Shown in pieces: positions 32,741-41,493 of a DNA stretch of 45,981 nt. How positions within the stretch are numbered: position 1 is the stretch's first letter; each line of letters begins with the position of its first letter. Both the position numbers and the translations under genes were made by a program. Location: NCBI GenBank assembly GCA_964617875.1, contig CAZUAI010000044.1, positions 1 through 45,981 of the forward strand, read 5' to 3'. The notes under the pieces are model-generated. The model worked only from the letters and a program-made list of their open reading frames with translations, was not told the DNA's origin and did no database searches. Origin of the DNA: CAZMVY01 sp964617875. GTDB lineage: Bacteria; Planctomycetota; Phycisphaerae; UBA1845; PWPN01.

Positions 32741-34300
32741 TCAGCCCCCCGCCGCCGGCGACCCGAAGGCGATCGCGCGAATCGCATCCAGGTGTTCGCG
32801 GTGGTTCGCGCAGCGCGGCACCTTGTGCTGGCCGCCCAGCCGACCGCGCTGCCGCAGCCATTCGTGGAACGTCCCTTCGCGCACCGGCGTCACTTCCACG
32901 CAGGCCATCGCGAGGTCGCCTCGCCGTTTCGCCGCGTAGTCGTTGCTGCGTTCCTGAAGCTCCGCGTCGATCGCGCGGCGGAATGCCTCCGTGTCCGCCG
33001 GCGCCAAAGCGAACTCGACGACGTATTCGATCGCCGGCGCGGACGCGGGGCGCAACGGGTCCGCGAATCGCGGGCCGGCGGTGTACTCGCGGACCTCGGC
33101 GCCGGTCTCGCGGCACGCGCGCGCCATCGCCGCCTCGACGTGCTCGCTGATGATGTTCTCGCCGCAGGCGTTGATGGTGAGGCGGTGCCGTCCGGCGATC
33201 CGCAGCCGGACGGGCCGCAGGCTCGTGAACACGACCACGTCCCCAAGGTCGTAGCTCCAGAGCCCCGCGCAGGTCGTCAGCAGAACCACGTAGGGCACGC
33301 CCGTGCGGACGTCGCCGACCGTCAGCCGCGGGGCGTCCGGCCGTTCCCAGTCGGCCAGCGGCACGAACTCATAGAAGATGCCGTGATCGAGCACCATCAG
33401 CAGCGATGGGTCGCCCGGCTCGTCCTGGATCGCGATCGAGCCCTCGCTCGCCGAGTACACGTCCATCCGGTCCACGTCGAGCCCGGCGAAATGGCGATCG
33501 AACGCCGGCCGGTACGGGTCGAACAGCACGCCGCCGTGGACGAACAGCGTCAGCCGGGGCCAGAGCCTCGCGAGGGCCGGCTCGCCGCCGTCGCCGCCGC
33601 TTCGCGGCGCGACACGCACGACACGATCGAGCAGCACCTTCACCCAGCTCGGGATCCCGGCAAGGAACGTGATGTCCTCCTCCGCCGCCTGCTCGGCGAT
33701 CCGGCGAATGCGGCGTTCCCAGTCGGGGATCGCCGCCACGTCGCGACCCGGGCTGTACTTGCGTGTCAGCGGCCACGGCACGCGGCTGGCGGCGATTCCG
33801 CTGGCGTCCCCGACGAGCACGGCCCCATGCCGTTCGAGCGTCGTCGTGCCGCCGAGGCACAGGAACCGGCCGCCGAAGACGCGGCGGATGCGATCCGCCC
33901 CGCGCCGGCGGTAGAGCACCATGATGTCGGCGGACGCCTTTGCGTGCGAACGCAGCAGCGCGGGCGTGACGGGCACATACTTGTCGCCGGACGTCGTGCC
34001 GGATGTCTGCGCGAAATACGGCGGGCGGCCCGGCCACGTGATGTCCGCCTCCCCGTCGAAGTTGCGCCGCCACCGGAACCGCATCGCCGCGTAGTTCTGG
34101 ATCGGGACCCGGCGCTGATAGTCCGCGACCGATCGGATCGACCGGTAGTCGAACTCGCGTCCCCAGGCCGTGTTCGCCGCGCGGCGAATCAGCGCACGCA
34201 GCGTGCGTTCCTGGACGGCCATCGGGTCGCGATGGATCCGCGCGAGCTGCCGTTCACGAAAGGCCGCATAGCCCCGCACGATCGCAGGGTAGAGACTCAC
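32741..34300 (-). CDS. GH3-family acyl-adenylating (amido synthetase-like) protein
   Basis: 519 residues from a GTG at 34300. The ANL-type phosphate loop FAQTSGTTSGDKYVPVT, the adenylate-binding motif DVYSASEGSIAIQ, and the late motifs YDLGDVVVFTS and GRHRLTINACGENI fit the GH3 family, whose plant members join amino acids to jasmonate or auxin. Bacterial members are uncharacterised, and substrates here are unknown. The C-terminal lid domain (VEFALAPADTEAFRRAIDAE, GTFHEWLRQRGRLGGQHKVP) is complete. It lies upstream of the polyprenyl synthase gene, on the same strand, separated by a regulatory palindrome and a promoter. Confidence 0.88.
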   Translation of the reverse strand: MSLYPAIVRGYAAFRERQLARIHRDPMAVQERTLRALIRRAANTAWGREFDYRSIRSVADYQRRVPIQNYAAMRFRWRRNFDGEADITWPGRPPYFAQTSGTTSGDKYVPVTPALLRSHAKASADIMVLYRRRGADRIRRVFGGRFLCLGGTTTLERHGAVLVGDASGIAASRVPWPLTRKYSPGRDVAAIPDWERRIRRIAEQAAEEDITFLAGIPSWVKVLLDRVVRVAPRSGGDGGEPALARLWPRLTLFVHGGVLFDPYRPAFDRHFAGLDVDRMDVYSASEGSIAIQDEPGDPSLLMVLDHGIFYEFVPLADWERPDAPRLTVGDVRTGVPYVVLLTTCAGLWSYDLGDVVVFTSLRPVRLRIAGRHRLTINACGENIISEHVEAAMARACRETGAEVREYTAGPRFADPLRPASAPAIEYVVEFALAPADTEAFRRAIDAELQERSNDYAAKRRGDLAMACVEVTPVREGTFHEWLRQRGRLGGQHKVPRCANHREHLDAIRAIAFGSPAAGG

Positions 34301-34392
34301 GCCATCAGGATAAGGAAAAACGGCGGCGCGGGCGAACCTCCAGGCCCGCACGGGTGCATGGCCGTATGTGCGACGGCCGACCGCCGTTCGTC

Positions 34393-37300
34393 CTACCGGC
34401 ACGCCGGCGGCTGGTTCGGGCCGTTGAAACAGCTCTGGAACGCCGCGAAGTCGGCCAGGTCCACGTCGCCGTCACGGTCGAAATCCGACACCTCGCAGCC
34501 CGTTCGGTACGGCTGGTTCGGGCCGTTGAAACAGTATTGGAACGTCGCAAAGTCGGTCAGGTCCACGTCGCCGTCACGGTCGAAATCGGCGGCCGCGAGC
34601 GCCGGCAACGCCGTCACCGTGTAGTCGTAGGTGCCGTTGCCCACGCCTTCGCCGTTGAAGCCCATCACGTGAAGATACCATGCGCCGGTCGCGGTCGGCG
34701 TGGTCGAGAGCGTCCCGCTCGACCACTGCGGCTCCGATCCGGTCCACGTGTAGGTCGCCGACTGGTCCCAGGCGTAGCGGTAGTACTGGATCGTGCCGGG
34801 GCCGAATCCGCCGACGGCCGTCCAGGCGACCGCCGCATTGGCGTGCGGTGTCGGGTTGTCGGGCGTCACGCTGTCGGAGGCCGGCGGCGTCGAGAGCGTC
34901 CACTTGGCCGCCGGCGCGGAGTCCGCGGTCTCGGCTCCCTCGGCATTGCGGGCGCGGGCGACGAAGACGTACTGCGTATTGGCCGTGAGCCCCGTCGACG
35001 TCCATGCGTTCTGGCTCTGCACCCAGCCGGAGTCCGTTCCGGCCGTCACATTCGCGGTGCGGACGCCGGAGTTGCCGGTCGCCAGGTTCGACAGCGAGCC
35101 GGTCGGGCTGACCTCGATGGCGCCGGGGGCGACCGCGCCGAAGCTGACGCCGGCGGGCGCCTGGATCAGCGAGTGCCGCGACTGCCCGGTGGACGGTCCG
35201 GATTCGCCGTAGGGGTTGAACGCGTAAATACGGCGGGTGTATTGCGTATTGGGCAGGATGCCGGTCGTCTCGTCCCACTGCGTTGTGGCCGCCGCGAGGT
35301 CGCCCGACAGGTTGATCCCGCCGGCGTCCTTCACGCGGTAGCCGCTCGCGCCCGACGCGGCGCTCCACTTCCAGCGAATGCTCGTCGCGCTGAGCGCCTG
35401 CGGCGTGCCGTCGGCCGGAGCGCCCGGGGGCGAGCACATGGGCTCGGCATCGTCGAACCAACCCGTCGCGCTCGAGGAGTTGGCCGACGACATGTCGAGG
35501 TACACGGTGATCCTGGCGCCCATCGCCTGCCCCGTCCACGTCTGCGCCGACCACGACGTCGAGTTCGTGCCGTTCCATGCGATGCTGCCGCTGTGGGAGT
35601 TGGTGCCGCCGTAGGGATCGACGCCGAGGTACGCGTAGCCGTTCGTGCTGCTCGAAACCTTCATCCAGATTTTCACGGTGTATGTGGCGCCCGCGAGCGT
35701 GTCGAACTGCTGATAGACGCCGCCCTCGTTGCTGCTGTTGGCGACGGTCACCTGCTGCGAGTGTGCCCCGCCGTGTACCTGCGAAGTCCCGTCGGAGCAG
35801 GTCACACTGCCGGCGTAGACATACCTGGTCCAGTTGTTGCCCACGCCGGAGGTGAACCCGTTCTCAAACCCCGCGTTCTGCAGGCAGCTGATGACGCTGC
35901 TGCCGACCACCGTGTACGGCCCGAGGTTCAGCACCGTGGCGTTCGGGGACGCCGGGCTCTCGTTGTTGTACGACCGCAGGTGCAGATACCAGCTTCCGCT
36001 GGTGCCGACCTGCCTGGCGAGCGAGCCCGTGGTCCAGTACTGCTCGCCCGTCCAGCCGGACGGGGCGCCGGCCGTCTGGTTCCACAGGTAACCGAACTGG
36101 CCGACCTTGTCCGGCCCGTCGCCGAAGCCGTTGGTCGCGGTGAAGGTCACGCTCGAACCCGCCGGGAGTTCCGAAGCGCTCGGGCCCTTGTCGCTGTAGA
36201 CCGTGGGCGAGGTCGTGCCCGTGCCGTAGGTCGGCGCCGCCGCAAGCGTGTAGCGGGTCTGGCCGGCGGAGCCCGCCGACTCGCCGCAGGCGTTGAAGGC
36301 GTGGATGCGCCGCGTGTATGCCGTGTTGGCCGCAAGACCGGCCTCCTGCCACTGCGTCGCGTTGGCGGCGAGGTCGCCGGACATCGCCGCCCCGCCCGTA
36401 TTCCTTACGCGATAGCCCGCCTCGCCGGCGACGTCCGACCACTTCCACAGGATCCGGTTGGCGGCGTCCGTCGTCGGCACGCCGTCCGCCGGGACCGCCG
36501 GAATGCCCGCCGCCACCGTCAGGGTCGCCTCGCTCGAGTTCGTGCTGCCGTACGCATTCGTCACAACGCAGCGGTAGTTCGCAGCGTCGCCGCCGTCGGC
36601 GCCGGCGATGGTCAGCGTCTGTGTCGCGCTGCCCGAGTAGTGACCGGCGTCATCGAGGTTGACCTGGTTCTTCTGCCACCGGTACGAGAGCGTGCCTTCG
36701 CCGGTCGCATCGACGAAGAACTGGACCGTACCCCCCTGGCAGACGTTCTGAGCCTGCGGCTGCTGGACAATGATCGGCGGCTGATTGGTGGCGGCGAAAT
36801 CGACGACGAAGCCCATCTGAATCGCCGGTGTGGCGGGGTTGTTGTCGTCGTCGTAGTAGCCGAACCCGCACATGATCTGACCGTTCGCCGAGATGCCCAG
36901 GACGCGGGCGAGGCTGGACCAGTGGCCCATGCTCACGCCGCGGGCCTGCAATTCGGCGTACAGGTCGTGGATGCCCGTGCCGTCCCAGTAGACGGCCTTC
37001 TCGCCGCGGGTCGAGAGGTAGCTCTTGCCGCCGATGACGGGCGTAGTGGCATGGTCCGACACGCAGTACGCGTAGCTCTGCTGGTCGCCCGGCAACGCAC
37101 CGAGGTCGATCGGCCGGGGCCAGGTCAGCCACGGCTGCGGCGCGAGCTGTGGATTGGCCGGCACCTGCCACTTGAAGGCATGGTAGAGGTTCAGGTCGGC
37201 GGGGTTATACGTCATGTAGCCCACGGCCCACCTGGCACTGGGGGCGATGGCGGTGGCCTGGCCCTTGTAGTACTGGTCGTCGCCGTACCCGGCGAAGCGG

Positions 37301-37998
37301 TTCAGCTGGTCCCAGCCGCAGTTTCCGCCGGCGCCGCAGTTGTACATCCAGTCGAAGATGAAGATCGGGTGGTTGTACCGCCAGTCCGGGTTTTCCTGCG
37401 CGTTGCCCCAGTTGTTCTTGCCGACGGCCCAGCCGTTGTGGGCGATGCCGTACACGTCCTGGTAGTAGCCCCAGAAGTCGATATACGCGTTGTTGCTCCA
37501 CTGGTATCGATAGGCCTTTTCGTTCTCGGCCGGGTACGAACTGCCGCCGATCCACGTCTCCTGGAGCGATTCGCTCCGGCTGATGCAGTACACGCTCCGC
37601 GGCGAACCGCCCTGGCCGGGCAGAATGCTCCAGGCACCGTTGTACCATTTCCGCGCCATGCCGCCGACGTTCCCGCACGCCAGCATGCTCCCGTCCCAGA
37701 GCGTTGCGCACCCCGTCACGTAGCTGTTCCCCCCGCTGGGGTTCGTCATGTCGAGCATGCCCGTCGTCTTGGACCAGCGGAAGGGCCAGTCCACGAGGAC
37801 AAGGCTGGCATCCATCTTCTTGCTGGTGCCGACCACCCACTGGCCGTCCTCGGACATGGCTACGCACGAGCTGTACTTGCTCGGGTTGTTTTCCAGGACG
37901 CCCACCGGACGGATCTCCGCCGCGCGGACATCGACCGCCACCGCCGTCAATACCGCCGCCAAAATCCCCAAGGGAAGGGGAATACGATTCGCCCGCAT
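34393..37998 (-). CDS. Large secreted multidomain protein with dockerin-like tail
   Basis: 1201 residues from ATG 37998 (GGAGG five bases upstream). Signal peptide 1-27. Residues ~28-400 form a HAF-type extracellular propeller (SSCVAMSEDGQWVVGTSKK; ATAIAPSARWAVGYMT). An Ig-like domain follows at ~404-498 (GTVQFFVDATGEGTLSYRWQ, DAANYRCVVTNAYGS), then an FN3-like unit (506-591), a CBM-like jelly roll (708-852; NAGFENGF..., GGVYQQFDTLAGATYTVKIW), a second FN3-like unit (861-946) close to the first, and further FN3-like modules. The tail 1136-1201 is two EF-hand loops (DFDRDGDVDL twice) with CFNGPNQP. Likely a cell-surface adhesin or carbohydrate-binding scaffold. Confidence 0.88.
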   Translation of the reverse strand: MRANRIPLPLGILAAVLTAVAVDVRAAEIRPVGVLENNPSKYSSCVAMSEDGQWVVGTSKKMDASLVLVDWPFRWSKTTGMLDMTNPSGGNSYVTGCATLWDGSMLACGNVGGMARKWYNGAWSILPGQGGSPRSVYCISRSESLQETWIGGSSYPAENEKAYRYQWSNNAYIDFWGYYQDVYGIAHNGWAVGKNNWGNAQENPDWRYNHPIFIFDWMYNCGAGGNCGWDQLNRFAGYGDDQYYKGQATAIAPSARWAVGYMTYNPADLNLYHAFKWQVPANPQLAPQPWLTWPRPIDLGALPGDQQSYAYCVSDHATTPVIGGKSYLSTRGEKAVYWDGTGIHDLYAELQARGVSMGHWSSLARVLGISANGQIMCGFGYYDDDNNPATPAIQMGFVVDFAATNQPPIIVQQPQAQNVCQGGTVQFFVDATGEGTLSYRWQKNQVNLDDAGHYSGSATQTLTIAGADGGDAANYRCVVTNAYGSTNSSEATLTVAAGIPAVPADGVPTTDAANRILWKWSDVAGEAGYRVRNTGGAAMSGDLAANATQWQEAGLAANTAYTRRIHAFNACGESAGSAGQTRYTLAAAPTYGTGTTSPTVYSDKGPSASELPAGSSVTFTATNGFGDGPDKVGQFGYLWNQTAGAPSGWTGEQYWTTGSLARQVGTSGSWYLHLRSYNNESPASPNATVLNLGPYTVVGSSVISCLQNAGFENGFTSGVGNNWTRYVYAGSVTCSDGTSQVHGGAHSQQVTVANSSNEGGVYQQFDTLAGATYTVKIWMKVSSSTNGYAYLGVDPYGGTNSHSGSIAWNGTNSTSWSAQTWTGQAMGARITVYLDMSSANSSSATGWFDDAEPMCSPPGAPADGTPQALSATSIRWKWSAASGASGYRVKDAGGINLSGDLAAATTQWDETTGILPNTQYTRRIYAFNPYGESGPSTGQSRHSLIQAPAGVSFGAVAPGAIEVSPTGSLSNLATGNSGVRTANVTAGTDSGWVQSQNAWTSTGLTANTQYVFVARARNAEGAETADSAPAAKWTLSTPPASDSVTPDNPTPHANAAVAWTAVGGFGPGTIQYYRYAWDQSATYTWTGSEPQWSSGTLSTTPTATGAWYLHVMGFNGEGVGNGTYDYTVTALPALAAADFDRDGDVDLTDFATFQYCFNGPNQPYRTGCEVSDFDRDGDVDLADFAAFQSCFNGPNQPPACR

Positions 37999-38376
37999 GG
38001 AAGCCTCCGTCAATGAGAAGGATAGATGCACCCGTCCGCCCCCGCCGCCGGGACATGTCCCCGGCCAAGCCGACCGTCCTCCAACCCCAGAATACCGTTT
38101 CCGAACCCCCTTGTAAACCAAGAAGACGTATTCTTGTTGACAACACCGCGGCTTGATTCTGTCGTTGCCGAGTCGCCTTGGCCGATATGCGGCCCGCAGA
38201 TGCGTGATGAACCATTGAACCCGCCCGAGCCACGAACCGCCCGCGCCCCCTGATGCTCCGGGCGAAGTTCAGGGATGGCGGAGTTGTACACCCCGGTTGC
38301 ATGGACGCATGGGAGGCCCTATACTCACGCCGGTTGCGATTGGTCGGCGGTCGCCGGCCGTGCGGAGGTGACGAAT
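37999..38376. other. Divergent intergenic region with an inverted repeat
   Basis: 378 bases between the dockerin protein gene (minus) and the small secreted protein gene (plus). No coding potential is supported. It contains CAAGAA-gacgta-TTCTTG (38119-38136), immediately followed by TTGACA (38137-38142), which resembles a plus-strand -35 box, but I find no matching -10 at normal spacing. The region from 38100 to 38180 is relatively AT-rich, as expected for a promoter zone. Confidence 0.5.
38119..38136. promoter_or_regulatory. CAAGAA/TTCTTG inverted repeat, possible operator
   Basis: Perfect 6-bp arms around a 6-base spacer, adjacent to a TTGACA hexamer in the divergent promoter region. Short, so could be chance. 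Confidence 0.3.
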
Positions 38377-38691
38377 ATGACCGGACGTCCTTCAAGATGG
38401 CAGATGGCTTTGCTGGCCTTCGCGAGCGGTACAACGCTTTACGTGCTGGCGGAGGGGGCGTGCGCCCGTTTTGCCGGCGAGCAGGCGCTCCTGGCGTTTG
38501 ATGCGTGCTGGCTGTTCGACTGCACGAACGGGATCGCCGGCGGCGCAATCCCGCTCTGCGATCGGAACAATCCCGCCAACAACATCCTGGCCGATTGCGT
38601 GGGCGGCACGACCAATGCGACGAACACCAACAACACCAGCAACACGACCAACACCAGCAACACGACCAACACGACCAACACGAGCACTTGA
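38377..38691 (+). CDS. Small exported protein with Cys-rich core and Thr/Asn-rich tail (1)
   Basis: 104 residues from ATG 38377, preceded by GGAGGTG at ideal spacing; this excludes the upstream open frame. A hydrophobic signal-like segment (MALLAFASGTTLYVLAEGAC) is followed by a short core with cysteines (AFDACWLFDCTNGIAGGAIPLCD, about 70 to 90) and a 30-residue tail made almost wholly of Asn, Thr and Ser. The DNA of the tail (38615-38690) is a degenerate AACACS-type tandem repeat. I recognise no family. It pairs with the next gene in design and sits just before a TMTC-like membrane protein. Confidence 0.7.
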   Translation: MTGRPSRWQMALLAFASGTTLYVLAEGACARFAGEQALLAFDACWLFDCTNGIAGGAIPLCDRNNPANNILADCVGGTTNATNTNNTSNTTNTSNTTNTTNTST

Positions 38692-38732
38692 ACCGTAACC
38701 GGCGCGAAGCCGGCCATGCGAGGAACGAAGAC

Positions 38733-39098
38733 ATGAAGCGTCAAAGCGGGCTACGCGTGCTGATGTGTGCGACTACGCTGGCGGCGGGCGGATACGCCCT
38801 CGGCGTCGGCAGTTGCGCGCAGAAGGTTGCGAACAACGTCAATCCGTGCGGCACCATCTTCTCGACGCAGTTCTGCGACCCGGTCGCGTGGCAGAACATG
38901 GTGGCCGACATCACGCCCCAGGATTGGGGACGTGACCCGACCTGCACGATCCCGGGCCTCTGCGGGCCGTGGCCGGCGGGCTCCACCACCACCGGCGATC
39001 CGAATGCCGAGACGAGTTCCACGACGACGACAACGACGACGAACACCACGAACTCCTCCTACGGCGGTTTGAGCGGCTACAGCGGCTTCGGCACGTAA
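38733..39098 (+). CDS. Small exported protein with Cys-rich core and Thr-rich tail (2)
   Basis: 121 residues. Signal-like N-terminus (MKRQSGLRVLMCATTLAAGG ... GVGSC), four or more cysteines (NPCGTIF, QFCDP, PTCTIPGLCGP), then a Thr run (AETSSTTTTTTTNTTNSS) and a Gly/Ser/Tyr end (YGGLSGYSGFGT). Architecture parallels the preceding gene: signal, Cys core, Thr/Asn tail. The two are probably diverged duplicates. AGGAACGAAGAC precedes the ATG. Function unknown; the Thr-rich tails would suit O-glycosylation. Confidence 0.7.
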   Translation: MKRQSGLRVLMCATTLAAGGYALGVGSCAQKVANNVNPCGTIFSTQFCDPVAWQNMVADITPQDWGRDPTCTIPGLCGPWPAGSTTTGDPNAETSSTTTTTTTNTTNSSYGGLSGYSGFGT

Positions 39099-39146
39099 GC
39101 CGCAATCGTCCTTCGGGTTCTCCGATGCCTCGGCTGGAACGCCGGC

Positions 39147-41354
39147 ATGGAACCATCGCAAGACGCCGCAGACGCTCGGTCACCGGAGTTCCCGGCGCCT
39201 GAGGTTCGCCGTGCAGGCCGTCCGGCGGACAACGCCCTGCAGCTGCTGCTCCCCTTCCTCATCGCGGCCGTCGTGATCGTCCTTTTCTACCCCGTCCTGG
39301 CGAATCGTTTCGTCAACTGGGGCGATGAGGATGCCCTCCTTACGAACGAGCAGATCCTGGGCCTCCGGTGGGAGAACCTGCGTTGGATGATGACGACGTT
39401 TCAGGGAGGGCGCTACCAGCCGCTCGCCTGGCTCTCCTTCGCGCTGGACTTCCGCCTGTGGGACGGGTTTGAGCCGTTCGGCTTCCACCTGACGAGCGTT
39501 CTGCTGCATGCTGTGAACGGCGTGCTCCTGTATCTCGTGATGCGCAAGCTGCTCGCCCTCGTGCGCAAGGACGCGGACTGGGAGACTTCGCTTTCGTGCG
39601 CCCTGGCGACGATCCTGTTCGCCGTTCATCCGCTCCGCATGGAGCCGGTGGCATGGGCGGCGCAGCGCGGCGATGTGCTCTCCGCGGCGTTCTTTCTCGC
39701 CGCGGTGCTCCTGTACCTTCAGGCGCACGAGTCCCGTCTGCAGGGGCGGTCGGCGGCCGGATGGATCACCCTGGCTGTGGTGATGGGAGTCCTCTCGGCG
39801 CTGGCCCGCAGCCTCGGCGGGGCGATCCTGATCGTGCTGCTCGTGCTGGATGTATACCCGCTGCGCCGGCTGGGCGGCGGGCCGGGCCGCTGGTTCGGAC
39901 CGTCGGCGCGGCCCGTCTGGCGCGAAAAGATTCCCTTCGCCGCCGTCGCCCTGATCGCGGCCGTCCTGGCCGTCACCGCGCAACGCGCCGCATCGCTCAA
40001 CCCGGACTGGCCTCGCCATGGCCCTGGCATCCGTCTCCTCGGTGCCTTTGGCGGGATGTCGCTGGGCCTCTGGAAGACCGTCTGGCCTGCGAACCTGTCG
40101 CCCCTGTACGCCGTCGCATCCGACGCGGGCGTTATCGACAGGCGTTTCCTGCTCGGCGGCGTCGCCCTGATTGTGCTCGGCATGGTCTTCTGGGCCGTGC
40201 GGCGGCGTTGGGCGGCACCGCTGGCGGCGTGGGTGTGCTACGTAACGCTGTCGGCGCCTGTGCTTCGCGCGGTGCTCGGGCATGGGATCGAGGCCGCCGA
40301 TCGGTACACCTATCTCGCGTGCATGAGCTGGGCGGTGCTCGTCGGGGCCGCGCTCGCGGGGTGCCTTCGCGCCGCCGTCGCCGGGCGGCTGGGCAGGCCG
40401 GCGACGGCGATCGCGCTGGCGGCGGTCGCGGCGGTCATCGGCGGACTCTCGGTGCGGACGCGGGCGCAGGCCGACATCTGGAACGGGCCGCTGTCCTTGT
40501 GCGAAGAGGCGGCGAGGCGCTCCCCGGACTCGTTCATGGCCCGGATCCTCTACGCGGATGTGCTGGCCGACAGCGAAGCCTACGATACGGCCGCCGACGA
40601 GTACCGGGAGTGTCTTCGCATTCGCCCCGCGAGCGTGCGGGCGATCAACGGCCTGGGCTTCGCGCTGATCAACGCCGACCGGCCCGCCGAGGCCGAGCCG
40701 GAGCTGCGGCGCGCGGTCCAACTCGACCCCGAGGATGGTCGCGCCCATTTCGGGCTGGGCATGGCACTCAGCCGTCAGAACAAGTATGACGCCGCGATCG
40801 AGCACCTGGAAAAGGCCCGGCAGATCAAGCCCGACAAACCCGTCGCCTACACGGAACTCGGCAAGACGCTTCTCCAGGCGAAGCGGACCGATCGGGCCAT
40901 GGCCGTGTACCGGCAGGCGCTGGAGCGGTGGCCCGACTCGAAGCGGCTCTACGCGACCTTCGGCAACACACTCACGGCGGCCCGGCAGTTCAACGCGGCT
41001 ACCGAGATCCTGCGGATGGGCTTCGAGGCCACCGGCAAAGACCCGGGCACGGGCAACCAGTTGGCGTGGCTCCTGGCCACCTGCCCCGAACCGGAGGGCC
41101 GCAACGGCCCCGAGGCCGTCCAGGTCGCCGAGCAGGTGTGCCGTGCCACCGGCAACGAGGTCGCCGCCTACGTCGATACGCTCGCGGCCGCCTACGCCGA
41201 GGCGGGGCGATTCGACGACGCCGTGCGGACGCAGAAAGAAGCGATCAAGCTCGCCGAACTGGACGAGCGGCCCGGCGAGGTCGAGGATTTCCGTAGACGC
41301 CTGTCTCTTTTTGAGAACCGTCAGCCCTATCGCGAAGAACCGCAGACCGAGTAA
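39147..41354 (+). CDS. TMTC-like multi-pass membrane TPR protein, putative glycosyltransferase
   Basis: 735 residues. The N-terminal ~450 residues contain about ten TM helices. The first loop carries WGDEDALL (acidic residues ~60-62) and further on is FAVHPLRMEPVAWAAQRGDVLSA, which matches the 'HP.H.EAVA....R.D.L' signature of TMTC proteins. From ~470 to the end are TPR units (YDTAADEYRECLRIRPASVR, YDAAIEHLEKARQIKPDKP, RTDRAMAVYRQALERWPDSK). Eukaryotic TMTC1-4 O-mannosylate cadherins; bacterial relatives are uncharacterised. By analogy it may transfer sugar from a lipid donor to exported Ser/Thr-rich proteins. It follows two small Thr/Asn-rich secreted proteins. Confidence 0.75.
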   Translation: MEPSQDAADARSPEFPAPEVRRAGRPADNALQLLLPFLIAAVVIVLFYPVLANRFVNWGDEDALLTNEQILGLRWENLRWMMTTFQGGRYQPLAWLSFALDFRLWDGFEPFGFHLTSVLLHAVNGVLLYLVMRKLLALVRKDADWETSLSCALATILFAVHPLRMEPVAWAAQRGDVLSAAFFLAAVLLYLQAHESRLQGRSAAGWITLAVVMGVLSALARSLGGAILIVLLVLDVYPLRRLGGGPGRWFGPSARPVWREKIPFAAVALIAAVLAVTAQRAASLNPDWPRHGPGIRLLGAFGGMSLGLWKTVWPANLSPLYAVASDAGVIDRRFLLGGVALIVLGMVFWAVRRRWAAPLAAWVCYVTLSAPVLRAVLGHGIEAADRYTYLACMSWAVLVGAALAGCLRAAVAGRLGRPATAIALAAVAAVIGGLSVRTRAQADIWNGPLSLCEEAARRSPDSFMARILYADVLADSEAYDTAADEYRECLRIRPASVRAINGLGFALINADRPAEAEPELRRAVQLDPEDGRAHFGLGMALSRQNKYDAAIEHLEKARQIKPDKPVAYTELGKTLLQAKRTDRAMAVYRQALERWPDSKRLYATFGNTLTAARQFNAATEILRMGFEATGKDPGTGNQLAWLLATCPEPEGRNGPEAVQVAEQVCRATGNEVAAYVDTLAAAYAEAGRFDDAVRTQKEAIKLAELDERPGEVEDFRRRLSLFENRQPYREEPQTE

Positions 41355-41493
41355 TCGCCCGTCTCCCACGCCAAGGCATCGGGAACAAACCGCCGCCGGC
41401 GGCGTCTGAAGGTGTGCGTGGCGACCGGGTGAAAGGCGTGTTCGGCACAACGCCTCTCGGTCCCGCGCACGGCAATACAGGGAGTTGACGACC

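Noticed and set aside
34354..38016. A 1220-residue open frame on the plus strand
   Set aside because: It lies antisense to the clearly domain-containing secreted protein; its translation is Arg/Val/Gly/Ala-biased with no recognisable motifs, as expected for a third-position GC shadow.
38010..38291. Small gene on the minus strand in the divergent gap
   Set aside because: No ribosome binding site, biased composition, and it covers the likely promoter region of the large secreted protein.
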